Origin: Psychromonas algicola
GTDB taxonomy: Bacteria > Pseudomonadota > Gammaproteobacteria > Enterobacterales > Psychromonadaceae
Direction of reading: 5' to 3'
Assembly: GCF_004378355.1 (NCBI RefSeq)
Contig: NZ_SNUB01000007.1
Coordinates: 62,001 to 126,000 of the forward strand
Length of the DNA: 64,000 nt
Positions 44,790-53,938 of the stretch are shown here, in pieces (position 1 is the stretch's first letter; the number at the start of each line of letters is the position of its first letter). The notes below the pieces were generated by a model. It worked only from the letters and a program-made list of their open reading frames with translations, made no database searches and was not told where the DNA came from. A program made the translations under genes and the position numbers.

Positions 44790-45159
44790 AGAAAAAGGCT
44801 CTTGATTCAGCCATAAGACTAAGCTCAACGTGAATATACTATCGTTGGGCTTAACGAAAACCCCATCTTTATTCCTTTCTAAAGCTTTATTGCTAGATAC
44901 GTTTCATCTCGATATTTTTTGATCAAAATAACTGTTTTACTACCTATCTATTTTTCTTTGATCTAAATTAATAAAGTACCTTTTTAATTTCCTATCTATT
45001 TAGTTAAATCTTAGTTAAAAATCTTAGCTATCCTATTTTTTTGTAATTTTATTACGTAATTTGTTGTTTTGGGTCACTGTTTTTCATGTTTTTTGTTCAC
45101 TATTTATTCTTCTGCTAAAATTTAATTTGTTTTTTGTACATAAAATAATTGATCTAAAG
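44790..45159. other. AT-rich intergenic region
   Basis: Holds an imperfect hairpin (AAGCTCAACG at 44821 with CGTTGGGCTT at 44843-44852) that may end the upstream gene, though without a T run. No gene is seen. Confidence 0.45.
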
Positions 45160-45175
45160 TGTGATCTGCGTTACA
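45160..45175. promoter_or_regulatory. CRP-type site before a small ORF
   Basis: TGTGA-TCTGCG-TTACA matches the CRP consensus TGTGA-N6-TCACA with one change. Its centre is about 64 bases before the small ORF's ATG. Confidence 0.6.
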
Positions 45176-45230
45176 TTAAATTTGTCCACTGGGACATTGA
45201 TTAATAAATTATTAACAAAAGGATACTATT

Positions 45231-45329
45231 ATGAATACATTATTTTTTAACGGAACATTAAGCTTTTCAGTATTAGGTAAATACGATACAGAAAGAACTA
45301 AAACCGACTCTTACTTCTACGGTAAATAA
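45231..45329 (+). CDS. 32-residue small protein with its own transcription unit
   Basis: A short frame beginning MNTLFFNGTLSFSVLGKYDT and ending in YFYGK. AAAAGGA lies about 8 bases upstream of the ATG, a CRP-like site lies further up, and a strong terminator lies about 50 bases after the stop. The peptide is neither a membrane helix nor a signal peptide and has no Trp/His-type attenuator codon run. It could be a small protein, a dual-function regulatory RNA, or an sRNA with a fortuitous frame. Confidence 0.55.
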   Translation: MNTLFFNGTLSFSVLGKYDTERTKTDSYFYGK

Positions 45330-45377
45330 TGAAAATGCGCTTGGTTAAGGAAAACCAAACTTCGACAATTAATAGCA

Positions 45378-45407
45378 AGCGGGAGAATTTAGCTCCCGCT
45401 TTTTTTT
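45378..45407 (+). terminator. Strong terminator after the small ORF
   Basis: AGCGGGAG (45378-45385) pairs with CTCCCGCT (45393-45400), followed by TTTTTTT. Confidence 0.88.
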
Positions 45408-45555
45408 AAATAAAATTTAATAAAATCACTTAAATTTTTCAGTTATTCCTATCAAAATCTAATTATCTTTTAACAATTTATTTGTAGAGTGTTGATTAAT
45501 AGCAATTATTTGTTATTGTCATTGTTATCGTAGATTTGTAAATAAGGTATTTATT

Positions 45556-45861
45556 TTGGTTACTTGTTATTTAAATTATGTTGTTGATCCGTACAAGCTT
45601 GAAGAGTTCGAGCATTACGCAAAACTTTGGATTCCACTCGTGAATAAATTTGGCGGCCAACATCACGGTTATTTTTTGCCATCAGAAGGTGTCAATAATA
45701 AAGCCTTGGCTTTGTTTACTTTCCCAAGTTTAGCGGCTTACGAACAATACAGAAATGATTCTCTGCTTGATGCTGAATGTATTGCTGCGTTTAAATATGC
45801 AGAAGATACACAATGCATTGTGAGCTATGAACGCAGTTTCTTTCGTCCTGTGTTTGAGTAA
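45556..45861 (+). CDS. NIPSNAP-family protein
   Basis: A 101-residue ferredoxin-like (dimeric alpha/beta barrel) protein; VTCYLNYVVDPYKLEEFEHY with YAKLWIPLVNKFGGQHHGYF and the FPSLAAYEQYRND segment fit NIPSNAP. Its start is TTG with AAGG 9 bases upstream. Function of bacterial members is unclear. It is followed 18 bases later by an acetyltransferase gene, probably co-transcribed. Confidence 0.8.
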   Translation: MVTCYLNYVVDPYKLEEFEHYAKLWIPLVNKFGGQHHGYFLPSEGVNNKALALFTFPSLAAYEQYRNDSLLDAECIAAFKYAEDTQCIVSYERSFFRPVFE

Positions 45862-45879
45862 AATAAGTCGATTGAAATA

Positions 45880-46305
45880 ATGATATTAGAGACTGCAAAA
45901 TATCAACACGCTCCTGAAATTGTACTTTTAATGAATGAACTTGGTTATCAATGCTCATTAGATTTAATTGAAAGTAAACTTAAGTTTATTACTCGTTCGG
46001 ATTTCGACCAAGTATTCGTAGCCATTATTGATGATGAGGTTGTAGGCCTTATCAGTTGCCATGTCACAACTTTATTTCATGCTGCTGGAAAATCTGGAAG
46101 GATCACAAGTTTGGTGGTGAGTTCCGGTGCACGCAGAAAAGGAGTAGGCGAGGCTTTATTACATAAAGCTGATAATTACTTTCTAAAGAAAGAGTGTGTG
46201 AAAGTAGAAGTGACAAGTAGCGAACACAGAAAAGAAGCGCATAAATTTTATAAAGCAATGGGGTATTTACAAGAATCTACACGTTTTATTAAATCATATA
46301 ATTAA
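45880..46305 (+). CDS. GNAT-family N-acetyltransferase
   Basis: A 141-residue acetyltransferase with the acetyl-CoA loop SGARRKGVGEALLHKADNYF and the C-terminal HKFYKAMGYLQ element. Substrate unknown. Confidence 0.85.
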   Translation: MILETAKYQHAPEIVLLMNELGYQCSLDLIESKLKFITRSDFDQVFVAIIDDEVVGLISCHVTTLFHAAGKSGRITSLVVSSGARRKGVGEALLHKADNYFLKKECVKVEVTSSEHRKEAHKFYKAMGYLQESTRFIKSYN

Positions 46306-46499
46306 AAGTTTAATTTCACTATCTTGTAATACAATTCATTACTGTCTAATTGCGTATTTATGATCTGTTATAGATCAAAATACTCGCATCTAACGACAAT
46401 TCCAGCCTGCAAAGATTGATTAAATAGGCGCAGACGTATATCCTTCGTCCCTAGAAAAACACACCAATATAAACATACTTAAATACTCAGGAGTTAGAA

Positions 46500-47381
46500 A
46501 TGACTAAACCAGTAATCGGTTTCATCGGTCTTGGCCTTATGGGCGGCAACATGGTAGAAAACCTACAAACACGTGGCTACCAAGTAAATGTTATGGACCT
46601 TAACCAAGACGCAGTTGATGCTGTACTTGCTCGTGGTAATGCAACTCAATTCACTTCTGCTAAAGAATTAGCTGCTGCATCTGATGTTGTTGAATTTTGT
46701 CTTACAACTTCAGCTGTTGTTGAAAAAATTGTTCACGGTGAAGACGGTGTTTTAGCTGGTATCAAGAAAGGCGCTACACTTATCGATTTCGGTACGTCTA
46801 TCCCTGCTTCTACTATCAAAATCGGTGCTGCACTAGCTGAGAAAGGCTGTGGCATGATCGATGCTCCTCTAGGTCGTACTCCTGCACACGCTAAAGATGG
46901 TTTATTAAACATCATGGCTGCTGGTGATATCGATACGTTCAACAAAGTTAAACCTCTTTTAGAAGAGCAAGGCGAAAACGTATTCCACCTAGGTAAATTA
47001 GGTGCTGGTCACACAACTAAGTTAATCAATAACTTTATTGGTATGACTACTGTTACTGCTATGTCTCAAGCATTTGCTGTTGCAAAAGCTGCAGGTGTTG
47101 ACGGTCAGCAATTATTCGACATTATGTCAGCTGGTCCATCTAACTCACCATTCATGCAATTCACTAAATTCTACGCTGTAGACGGCGAAGAAAAATTAGG
47201 TTTCTCTGTAGCAAATGCTAACAAAGATTTAGGTTACTTCTTACAAATGGTTTCTGACCTAGGTACTGAGTCTCCAATTGCTGAAGGTACTTCTAAAGCA
47301 CTACAAGCTGGCGTTGATGCTGGTCTTGGTCAAAATGACGTGCCAAAAATCTTCGATTACTTTACTGGTTTAAAAAAGTAA
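46500..47381 (+). CDS. Beta-hydroxyacid dehydrogenase (GarR/YihU family)
   Basis: A 293-residue NAD(P)-dependent reductase: Rossmann motif IGFIGLGLMGGNMVENLQ, substrate loop DAPLGRTPAHAKDG, catalytic lysine in KLINNFIGM and the C-terminal NKDLGYFLQM helix. Relatives reduce tartronate semialdehyde, sulpholactaldehyde or uronate-derived aldehydes; the loop looks closer to YihU than to classic GarR. Codons are strongly biased (AAC, ATC, TTC, GGT, GCT), indicating high expression. AGGAG precedes the ATG. Confidence 0.85.
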   Translation: MTKPVIGFIGLGLMGGNMVENLQTRGYQVNVMDLNQDAVDAVLARGNATQFTSAKELAAASDVVEFCLTTSAVVEKIVHGEDGVLAGIKKGATLIDFGTSIPASTIKIGAALAEKGCGMIDAPLGRTPAHAKDGLLNIMAAGDIDTFNKVKPLLEEQGENVFHLGKLGAGHTTKLINNFIGMTTVTAMSQAFAVAKAAGVDGQQLFDIMSAGPSNSPFMQFTKFYAVDGEEKLGFSVANANKDLGYFLQMVSDLGTESPIAEGTSKALQAGVDAGLGQNDVPKIFDYFTGLKK

Positions 47382-47432
47382 TTTAATAAGATTATGAATA
47401 ACTTGCTCTTCCTCGGTGAAGAGCAACTTAAT

Positions 47433-47474
47433 AAAGGGTTTTATTGGTAACAATAAAACCCTTTAAATTTTTTA
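47433..47474 (+). terminator. Hairpin terminator after the dehydrogenase
   Basis: AAAGGGTTTTATTG (47433-47446) pairs with CAATAAAACCCTTT (47451-47464), then an AT-rich tail with TTTTTT. A second 9-bp hairpin (TTGCTCTTC/GAAGAGCAA) lies just before it. Confidence 0.75.
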
Positions 47475-47616
47475 AGGCATTCCTAATTTTTCAAAGCTCT
47501 CCTATCTAGTCATACCCCTCTGATAAAAAATACAAAGCAATTTCATTATCTTTAAAATATAATTAATTTTTTATTTTGCCCTTAGCGTTTTTACCTATTT
47601 TTAAAGGAAAACTAAA

Positions 47617-48072
47617 TTGAAATATATCAAATCATTTTGTCTGATGACCTTATTAGTGCTTAGCTTGCCATTAAAAGCAGACACTGTGTCTGATGACTTT
47701 ATTAACAACTCATTACTAGGCGATCACGACTTTACACTCCAATGGTTGGATAATTTCAACAAAGGCAATAAAGGCGAAATAGAATTTGTCCGTATTGATG
47801 GTGACATTGTAGTTAATGGCTATCAAGATGAGTTGATAGGAACGGATTTTAATTATATGGATTTTACAGGTAAAGTGACTTTTATTAGTGAGCGAGAGTT
47901 AAGAATAGAAGGGGATTTACTGACTAAAATTAATCATATTAATAATGGTGCAGAACTTCGTCGAAGTGGAGAATTTATTTTTAAAGCACATGGTAAACGT
48001 CAATATTGGCGCTTACAAAATAAAAGAGAACATGAAGTGATGGATTATGTAGATATTCATTTTAAAAAGTAA
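47617..48072 (+). CDS. Small secreted protein of unknown function
   Basis: A 151-residue protein with a Sec signal peptide (MKYIKSFCLMTLLVLSLPLK then AD). The mature part is rich in beta-strand-like sequence (GEIEFVRIDGDIVVNGYQDE) and has no cysteines. Start is TTG with AGGA at good spacing. No family recognised. Confidence 0.7.
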   Translation: MKYIKSFCLMTLLVLSLPLKADTVSDDFINNSLLGDHDFTLQWLDNFNKGNKGEIEFVRIDGDIVVNGYQDELIGTDFNYMDFTGKVTFISERELRIEGDLLTKINHINNGAELRRSGEFIFKAHGKRQYWRLQNKREHEVMDYVDIHFKK

Positions 48073-48103
48073 TTGATCTTTCATATTTTATGTTGGAGTT
48101 ATT

Positions 48104-48532
48104 GTGCGTCTATTAGTTATTACATTGTTATTTAATATTGTTACGGCCAACGCTACTGAGTATGAATTATTTGATGCGAAGGTATCTGTCGATGGGCTTT
48201 GTTATATCAGTATTAATAAGGCAGATAAAAATATTGTTATTCAGCCTAATTTTTCTGAATTAGGACAATGTCGTTTAGTGACACATGCGCATACTAATAT
48301 ATTGAATATAGAATACATTGCGGGCTCTTATTTGTTCTTTATAGAAAATAATATTGATAGCAATAATATTAATAATAGTCATTGTAACTCTGAATATACT
48401 GCTATTGGGATTTCACAAGAATTAGCTGTTTATACAACTAGCTTAATTAAAAAAAGTGGAAGCTGTTATCAAGATAAAGAACTTGTATCTTTTGAGTATT
48501 TTTCAAATAAATTAACTGTATTAGAAAATTAG
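48104..48532 (+). CDS. Small secreted protein, cysteine-containing
   Basis: A 142-residue protein with a signal peptide (MRLLVITLLFNIVTANA) and four cysteines in the mature part, perhaps two disulphides. GTG start with TTGGAG upstream; 31 bases after the previous secreted protein gene, so probably one operon. Function unknown. Confidence 0.65.
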   Translation: MRLLVITLLFNIVTANATEYELFDAKVSVDGLCYISINKADKNIVIQPNFSELGQCRLVTHAHTNILNIEYIAGSYLFFIENNIDSNNINNSHCNSEYTAIGISQELAVYTTSLIKKSGSCYQDKELVSFEYFSNKLTVLEN

Positions 48533-48589
48533 AAAGGGGGTCTAATTATAAATAAATTTTAAGGTTTCCATTTATACTTTTTTTAATAA

Positions 48590-49357
48590 TTAAAATTTAG
48601 CGACGACTGGATTAGAGTTAAATAAGAATCCATCGAATTGAGGATCATCTACATCGGATAACTCAAGGAGCGTTTGTTTTACATTTTCTAGATGCTGCCA
48701 CATTGCTTCTTTTGCTGCAGAAGGGGAGCGTCTTTGTAATGCAGAGAGTATTTTCTCATGATCTTCTAACCATTTTTTTCGATAATCTTGATCTTTGATT
48801 CGAGAATGTAATTGACGCCACATAGAGCTACTTTGACGGCGATCCCATAACTCCTTGACCATATCAACTAGTACGCTGTTTTGAGTCGCTTCAGCAATCG
48901 CCATATGAAACATTTGGTCTCCATCATAATCTGAATCTTCATTCTCTAAATGTTGGTATTCCATTTGTAATGCTTTGCGTAAACGGGATATATCATTTTT
49001 AGTGACCTGCATTGCCGCAAACTCTGCAACATGGCTTTCTAGCAGTTGACGCGCCTGTAGCATTTCAAATGGACCGACATCTGAGTTTTCGTTAGCGCTT
49101 GTATCCGCTTCTGGATCTTGACTAGGTTGATTAATCAGATAAACACCAGAGCCTTTTCTTACTTCAACTAGATTTTGTAGTTCGAGCATGATCAGCGCTT
49201 CTCGCACAACAGCTCTACTTACTTGTGATTGTTCTGCGATTTCCCTTTCAGGAGGAAGTCGATCACCTACAACAAATTCACCACTGAGAATGCGGTCTAT
49301 TAAACCTTGTCCAATTTCTTGGTATAGACGTTTTCTGGGAGTGGCAGCTGCGTTCAT
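48590..49357 (-). CDS. uxuR: GntR/FadR-family regulator, UxuR/ExuR-like
   Basis: A 255-residue regulator: GntR winged HTH (GDRLPPEREIAEQSQVSRAV then VREALIMLEL) and an all-helical FCD ligand domain with the metal histidine pattern (DGDQMFHMAIAEAT, LEDHEKILSALQRR). UxuR/ExuR proteins bind glucuronate, fructuronate or mannonate-type signals. Its own promoter region carries two TTGGTTAACCA operators, which also lie before manA. The name is inferred from context. Confidence 0.82.
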   Translation of the reverse strand: MNAAATPRKRLYQEIGQGLIDRILSGEFVVGDRLPPEREIAEQSQVSRAVVREALIMLELQNLVEVRKGSGVYLINQPSQDPEADTSANENSDVGPFEMLQARQLLESHVAEFAAMQVTKNDISRLRKALQMEYQHLENEDSDYDGDQMFHMAIAEATQNSVLVDMVKELWDRRQSSSMWRQLHSRIKDQDYRKKWLEDHEKILSALQRRSPSAAKEAMWQHLENVKQTLLELSDVDDPQFDGFLFNSNPVVAKF

Positions 49358-49420
49358 AATTTTCTTCTATTAAGTAGTCTTATTACGAAGAATAACACTT
49401 ATGGGGGACAGGTCAATTTT

Positions 49421-49432
49421 TTGGTTAACCAA
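49421..49432. promoter_or_regulatory. UxuR-type operator 1
   Basis: TTGGTTAACCAA, a perfect 12-bp palindrome in the uxuR/manA divergent region; E. coli UxuR/ExuR sites have the similar core TTGGTATACCAA. Confidence 0.7.
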
Positions 49433-49451
49433 TTTTGTAAATAGGTGATTC

Positions 49452-49463
49452 TTGGTTAACCAT
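49452..49463. promoter_or_regulatory. UxuR-type operator 2
   Basis: TTGGTTAACCAT, 31 bases centre-to-centre (about three helical turns) from operator 1, suiting cooperative binding on one DNA face. Confidence 0.68.
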
Positions 49464-49520
49464 TTGCTGTATGATGCATAGATAAATTAAATTTGTCAGC
49501 GTTAATCTGGAGAGCCTAAT

Positions 49521-50600
49521 ATGAATTATAAAGAGCAGTTAATTACATTTTCACCGAATAGAGTATGGCGCTCTTATGTTGGCGGTAAAACTCTCGATTA
49601 TTTACAGAAAGCTGAAAACCCATCGGACTCTCATTTTCCTGAAGAATGGATTGCTTCAACGGTTCAAGCTGTTAATCCTGGAAGAGAAAATTATATTGAA
49701 GGTATTTCTAAAGCACTTTTTGAGTCCAAAGAAACTGACTTTGCTGAATTGGTTAAATCAGATCCTAACTATTTTTTAGGTCCTAAACATGCGGAAAAAT
49801 ATGCAGCTAATACAATGGTATTGGTTAAGTATTTAGATTCTTCTGTTAGGTTACACTTTCAAGCGCATCCAACGGCTGAGTTTGCTAAGAAAAACTTAAA
49901 CTCAAATTCAGGCAAAGCTGAGGCTTATTATATTTTAGATATTAGGGAAGATATCGTAGAGCCTTATATTTATTTAGGCTTTCAGAATCCGCCTACGCGT
50001 GAAGACTTTAAAGAAATGATCGAAACACAAGATATGGACAAAATCGAATCTTGTTTTAAGAAAATTCCAGTTCAACCCAATGATTGTTTTTATATTCCCG
50101 GTGGCATGCCGCATGCTATTGGTGAAGGTATTTTAATGATTGAAGTGATGGAACCTTCGGATTGGGCTGTTAGGTTTGAATTTGAAAAGTCTGGTTATAC
50201 ACTGCCTGAAGAAGCTCGCTTTATGAAAAGAGGCTTGGACTTCTGCTTAGACGTTTTCGATTATACTGAATATACACCTGAATACATCAAAGAAAATTTC
50301 CAACAAAAACCTAAAAAAATGAAAGAGTATAACGCTTTATCATTTAAAGAAGCTTTGGTTGATAGTAATGCAACGGATAGATTTAGAATATGTCGTTCAA
50401 CGATTAATGGAACGGTTAAAAAAGTAGAAAATGAATTTTTTATTGGCATTGTATCCAAAGGTTGTTGTTCTGTTGAAACGAAATCTGGTCGTGTTGAACT
50501 AAAACAATACGATACTTTTTTCTGCCCATATGGACTTGAAGAATTTACTATCGTCTCCGCTGATGGAGCCGAAATTGTAGAATGTTACCCGCCTTTATAA
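49521..50600 (+). CDS. manA: Class I mannose-6-phosphate isomerase
   Basis: A 359-residue cupin enzyme. Zinc-site motifs are the RLHFQAHP segment, the downstream glutamate and FYIPGGMPHAIGEG. It interconverts mannose-6-P and fructose-6-P in the family; at about 360 residues it is nearer the compact Firmicute-type than E. coli ManA (391). GGAGAG precedes the ATG. Its position under UxuR-type operators suggests a role in use of mannose- or mannuronate-containing polymers. Confidence 0.85.
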   Translation: MNYKEQLITFSPNRVWRSYVGGKTLDYLQKAENPSDSHFPEEWIASTVQAVNPGRENYIEGISKALFESKETDFAELVKSDPNYFLGPKHAEKYAANTMVLVKYLDSSVRLHFQAHPTAEFAKKNLNSNSGKAEAYYILDIREDIVEPYIYLGFQNPPTREDFKEMIETQDMDKIESCFKKIPVQPNDCFYIPGGMPHAIGEGILMIEVMEPSDWAVRFEFEKSGYTLPEEARFMKRGLDFCLDVFDYTEYTPEYIKENFQQKPKKMKEYNALSFKEALVDSNATDRFRICRSTINGTVKKVENEFFIGIVSKGCCSVETKSGRVELKQYDTFFCPYGLEEFTIVSADGAEIVECYPPL

Positions 50601-50622
50601 AGCCTTTTTAGTTTGATTTCTT

Positions 50623-50783
50623 ATACCAATTGTATTAAATAACTGATCTAAATTTTGCGCTGGAAAAATAGCTTAGTTTGAGGCGTAAGTTGATGTAAAT
50701 GGTTGTTCCCTTTACGAAACTTACAACGAGAAAATAAGTTATTTTAACAAGTAAAATAGATCAGTTACTTATATGATTGGTAT
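50623..50783. repeat. MITE-like repeat, copy 2 (about 161 bp)
   Basis: Same orientation and near-identical sequence to 19167-19328, with the same ATACCAAT...ATTGGTAT termini. It sits between manA and its terminator. Confidence 0.85.
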
Positions 50784-50788
50784 TAAAC

Positions 50789-50825
50789 CCGCCACAACAA
50801 TAAATGATTGATGTGGCGGCCTTTT
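50789..50825 (+). terminator. Terminator downstream of manA
   Basis: CCGCCACA (50789-50796) pairs with TGTGGCGG (50812-50819), followed by CCTTTTT. Confidence 0.75.
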
Positions 50826-50875
50826 TGTTACAAATATAATTATTGGTTATTTAAATTAAACTTATTATTAGGCAC

Positions 50876-50905
50876 AAAAAAAGCCGGATAATAATTATCC
50901 GGCTT
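50876..50905 (-). terminator. Terminator of uxuA
   Basis: AAGCCGGATAA (50881-50891) pairs with TTATCCGGCTT (50895-50905); on the minus strand it is followed by a T run (A run at 50876-50880). Confidence 0.85.
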
Positions 50906-50930
50906 AGTAATAAAGTTAAATTAGGTGAGC

Positions 50931-52115
50931 TTATTTAAAAAAACTACGTTTTAAACCCATTTCAAGTCCACGGATTTCAGCAAGTCCTTTTAAACGACCG
51001 ATTGCAGAATAACCAGGATTGGTTTTTTTACGTAAGTCATCCAACATTTGATGCCCGTGATCTGGGCGCATTGGAATAGAACGGCCTTCGTTATTTTTCT
51101 CGCGGCGGTTTTCTTCTTCAAGGATTGCCATCACTACGTTATACATATCAACGTCACCATTTAGATGTGCAGCTTCATGGAAGCTCATTGGATTATCGGC
51201 TTCTCGCATGGTTGAACGTAAGTGTGTGAAGTAAATACGGTCGCCATACTGTTTAATCATATTCACTAAATCGTTATCACCACGCACGCCGTATGAACCA
51301 GTACACATAGTTAAACCATTTTGTTTACTTGGTATTTCCGTTGTTAACCATTCAATATCTTCAATCGTTGAAACAATACGCGGTAACCCAAGAATAGGGC
51401 GCGGTGGATCGTCTGGATGAACAGCCATTTTTAAACCCGTTGCATCACAAACAGGCATTAATGATTTTAAGAAGTAAGCTAGATGTTCACGCAGTTTTTC
51501 TTTGCTGATACCATCATATCTATCTAACTGAGTTTGAAATTCTTGTAAGGTATAACCTTCTTCTGCGCCAGGCAAACCTGCAATGATATTAGATGTTAGC
51601 TTATCAATATCAGATTGAGTCATATTGTCAAAATAGGCTTTAGCTTGAGTAATTTCTGTTTTGCTATAAGCAGATTCTGCACCGGGTCTTTTTAAAATGT
51701 GTAATTCAAATGCAGCAAAAGCAATTTGATCAAAGCGAAGTGCTCGAGATCCATCTTCTAGTTCAAAAGCAAGGTCGGTACGAGTCCAATCTAATACTGG
51801 CATAAAGTTATAACAAACTGTATCAATGCCACAATCAGCAAGGTTTTGAAGTGTTTGTTTATAATTATCAATCCATTGTTGGAAGTTACCTGTCTGCGTT
51901 TTAATTTCTTCGTGAACAGGCACACTTTCAACCACAGACCAAGTTAAACCTTTGGCTTCAATGATGGCTTTTCGTTTTAAAATCTCTTCGGTTGTCCACA
52001 CTTCACCATTCTTAATATGATGTAATGCATTGACAATACCTGTCGCTCCAGCCTGTTTAATATCATCGAGTGAAACCGGATCATTCGGTCCATACCAACG
52101 CCAAGTTTGTTCCAT
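50931..52115 (-). CDS. uxuA: Mannonate dehydratase
   Basis: A 394-residue TIM-barrel enzyme dehydrating D-mannonate to 2-keto-3-deoxygluconate. Family segments: [77 protein letters not shown] and [13 protein letters not shown] with metal-binding His, Asp and Cys residues. AGAGG-type site before the ATG. Divergent from the uxuB-like gene. Confidence 0.95.
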   Translation of the reverse strand: MEQTWRWYGPNDPVSLDDIKQAGATGIVNALHHIKNGEVWTTEEILKRKAIIEAKGLTWSVVESVPVHEEIKTQTGNFQQWIDNYKQTLQNLADCGIDTVCYNFMPVLDWTRTDLAFELEDGSRALRFDQIAFAAFELHILKRPGAESAYSKTEITQAKAYFDNMTQSDIDKLTSNIIAGLPGAEEGYTLQEFQTQLDRYDGISKEKLREHLAYFLKSLMPVCDATGLKMAVHPDDPPRPILGLPRIVSTIEDIEWLTTEIPSKQNGLTMCTGSYGVRGDNDLVNMIKQYGDRIYFTHLRSTMREADNPMSFHEAAHLNGDVDMYNVVMAILEEENRREKNNEGRSIPMRPDHGHQMLDDLRKKTNPGYSAIGRLKGLAEIRGLEMGLKRSFFK

Positions 52116-52178
52116 TATTCTTACCTCTTTATATCAATCAAACCTGGCGATCTTTTGCTGGTTAAATTTAGAAAAATA

Positions 52179-52192
52179 ATTGGTTTTCCAAT
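52179..52192. promoter_or_regulatory. UxuR-type operator between uxuA and uxuB
   Basis: ATTGGTTTTCCAAT is an inverted repeat of the same ATTGG/CCAAT halves as the uxuR/manA sites with a variant centre. A second AAACCAATTT half follows at 52196. Confidence 0.5.
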
Positions 52193-52395
52193 TTAAAACC
52201 AATTTAACCCAGTAAATATAGGTCAAATGAGTGTTTTGTGCAATCGTAACTTTAAATTGGTCTGATAGGTTTTATTGTAAAAGGTGATGTGTATACCAAT
52301 TAAGCGTGTAAGTGGTCAATATCTTCGCTTTTATTGTTTAAAGCGCTTAAGATAAATATTATTTTTTATTTATTCCAACCCAAATTGGAGAGCTC

Positions 52396-53853
52396 ATGTC
52401 CATTGTTACAAGCCCAGTAAACCCGATTGTGATTAATAGTAAGGTTGAACAAACTAAGTTGAAAAGTCGTATTGTTCATATTGGGTTTGGCGCATTTCAT
52501 CGAGCTCATCAAGCTTTATATACCAATGAAATGCTTGAAAAGACTGGTTCTGATTGGGGGATTTGTGAAGTTAATCTTTTTAGTCATGGCCTTATTGAGC
52601 AACTTCGTTCTCAAGATCATCGTTATTTAGTTGCCGAGAAAGGGGCAAAAGAAACCGTCATTAAAATGATCGGAGCGGTGAAAGAATCTTGTCACCCTCA
52701 TTTAGATGGAATTCAAGCTGTACTTAATAAAATGGCTGAAGAGCAAGTTGCCATTGTATCGATGACAATCACTGAAAAGGGGTATTGTGTTGATCATGCT
52801 TCTGGTCAATTAGATCAAACTAATCCGCTTATTCAACACGATTTATTGCATTCTCAAGAACCTAAATCTGCAATTGGCTACATAGTTGAAGCATTACGTT
52901 TACGTCGCGAACGCGGTATTAAGGCTTTTACTGTTATGTCTTGTGATAACGTACAAGAAAACGGCCATATTGCTAAAGCTGCAGTATTAGGTTTTGCTAG
53001 TTTGCTTGATACAGACTTAGCTCAATGGATTGAATCTAACGTGACTTTCCCTTGCACTATGGTCGACCGTATTGTACCTGCAGCAACCAAAGAAGCGCTT
53101 GATGAAATTGCTGAACTTGCTGGTGTTTATGACCCTTGTGCAATTGCTTGTGAGCCTTTCCGTCAATGGGTTATTGAAGATAACTTTGTACAAGGTCGTC
53201 CTGATTGGGATGTTGCTGGTGCAGAGTTTGTCAAAGATGTGGTTCCCTTTGAAGAAATGAAGCTTAGAATGTTAAATGGTAGTCATTCATTTTTAGCTTA
53301 TTTAGGTTATTTAGGTGGTTATGCGCATATCTCGGATACTATGAATAATCCTGATTACCGTAAAGCCGCTTTTGATATGATGATACAAGCACAAGCAATG
53401 ACATTAAATATGCCTGAAGGGACTGATTTAGAAGGCTATGCGCAGCTACTTATTGAACGTTTTTCAAATCCTGCTTTAAAACATCAAACTTGGCAGATCG
53501 CAACCGATGGTAGCCAGAAAATTCCACAACGCATGGGGGCATCATTGCGCTTTCATTTAGAGAATGGAAGTGATTATAAATGGTTAACAATGGGCATTGC
53601 TGGTTGGATGCGTTATGTGGGCGGTGTCGACGAACAAGGAAATGCAATTGATATTCGCGATCCATTAGCAGAAACATTTGCTGAAATTAACAGTAAACAT
53701 CAAGATAGTGCTAGTAAAGTAAAGGCCTTACTTTCACTTGAAACTATTTTTGATAAAGGATTGCTCGAAAATACAGCGTTTGTTAAGCAATTAATAGACG
53801 CGTATCAACTTGTTGCCATTAAAGGGGCTCGTTACGCTGTTGCTTCGTTGTGA
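52396..53853 (+). CDS. uxuB: Fructuronate reductase (mannitol dehydrogenase family)
   Basis: A 485-residue polyol/uronate dehydrogenase: IVHIGFGAFHRAHQALYTNE (NAD site), TVMSCDNVQENGHIAKAAV, the catalytic region FEEMKLRMLNGSHSFLAYLG, and DRIVPAA. UxuB reduces D-fructuronate to D-mannonate, the UxuA substrate; the divergent uxuA supports this over mannitol dehydrogenase. GGAGAG precedes the ATG. Confidence 0.88.
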   Translation: MSIVTSPVNPIVINSKVEQTKLKSRIVHIGFGAFHRAHQALYTNEMLEKTGSDWGICEVNLFSHGLIEQLRSQDHRYLVAEKGAKETVIKMIGAVKESCHPHLDGIQAVLNKMAEEQVAIVSMTITEKGYCVDHASGQLDQTNPLIQHDLLHSQEPKSAIGYIVEALRLRRERGIKAFTVMSCDNVQENGHIAKAAVLGFASLLDTDLAQWIESNVTFPCTMVDRIVPAATKEALDEIAELAGVYDPCAIACEPFRQWVIEDNFVQGRPDWDVAGAEFVKDVVPFEEMKLRMLNGSHSFLAYLGYLGGYAHISDTMNNPDYRKAAFDMMIQAQAMTLNMPEGTDLEGYAQLLIERFSNPALKHQTWQIATDGSQKIPQRMGASLRFHLENGSDYKWLTMGIAGWMRYVGGVDEQGNAIDIRDPLAETFAEINSKHQDSASKVKALLSLETIFDKGLLENTAFVKQLIDAYQLVAIKGARYAVASL

Positions 53854-53938
53854 TTTGATTTTTATTCAAATAAGATGATACAACTTATTAAAAATAAAGG
53901 TGATATTTAAAAGTGTTTAATCTTGATGGAGATTTAAA

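Noticed and set aside
52293-52320. TATACCAATTAAG as a further MITE-like repeat end
   Set aside because: Only about 8 bases match the repeat terminus and the adjoining sequence does not align.
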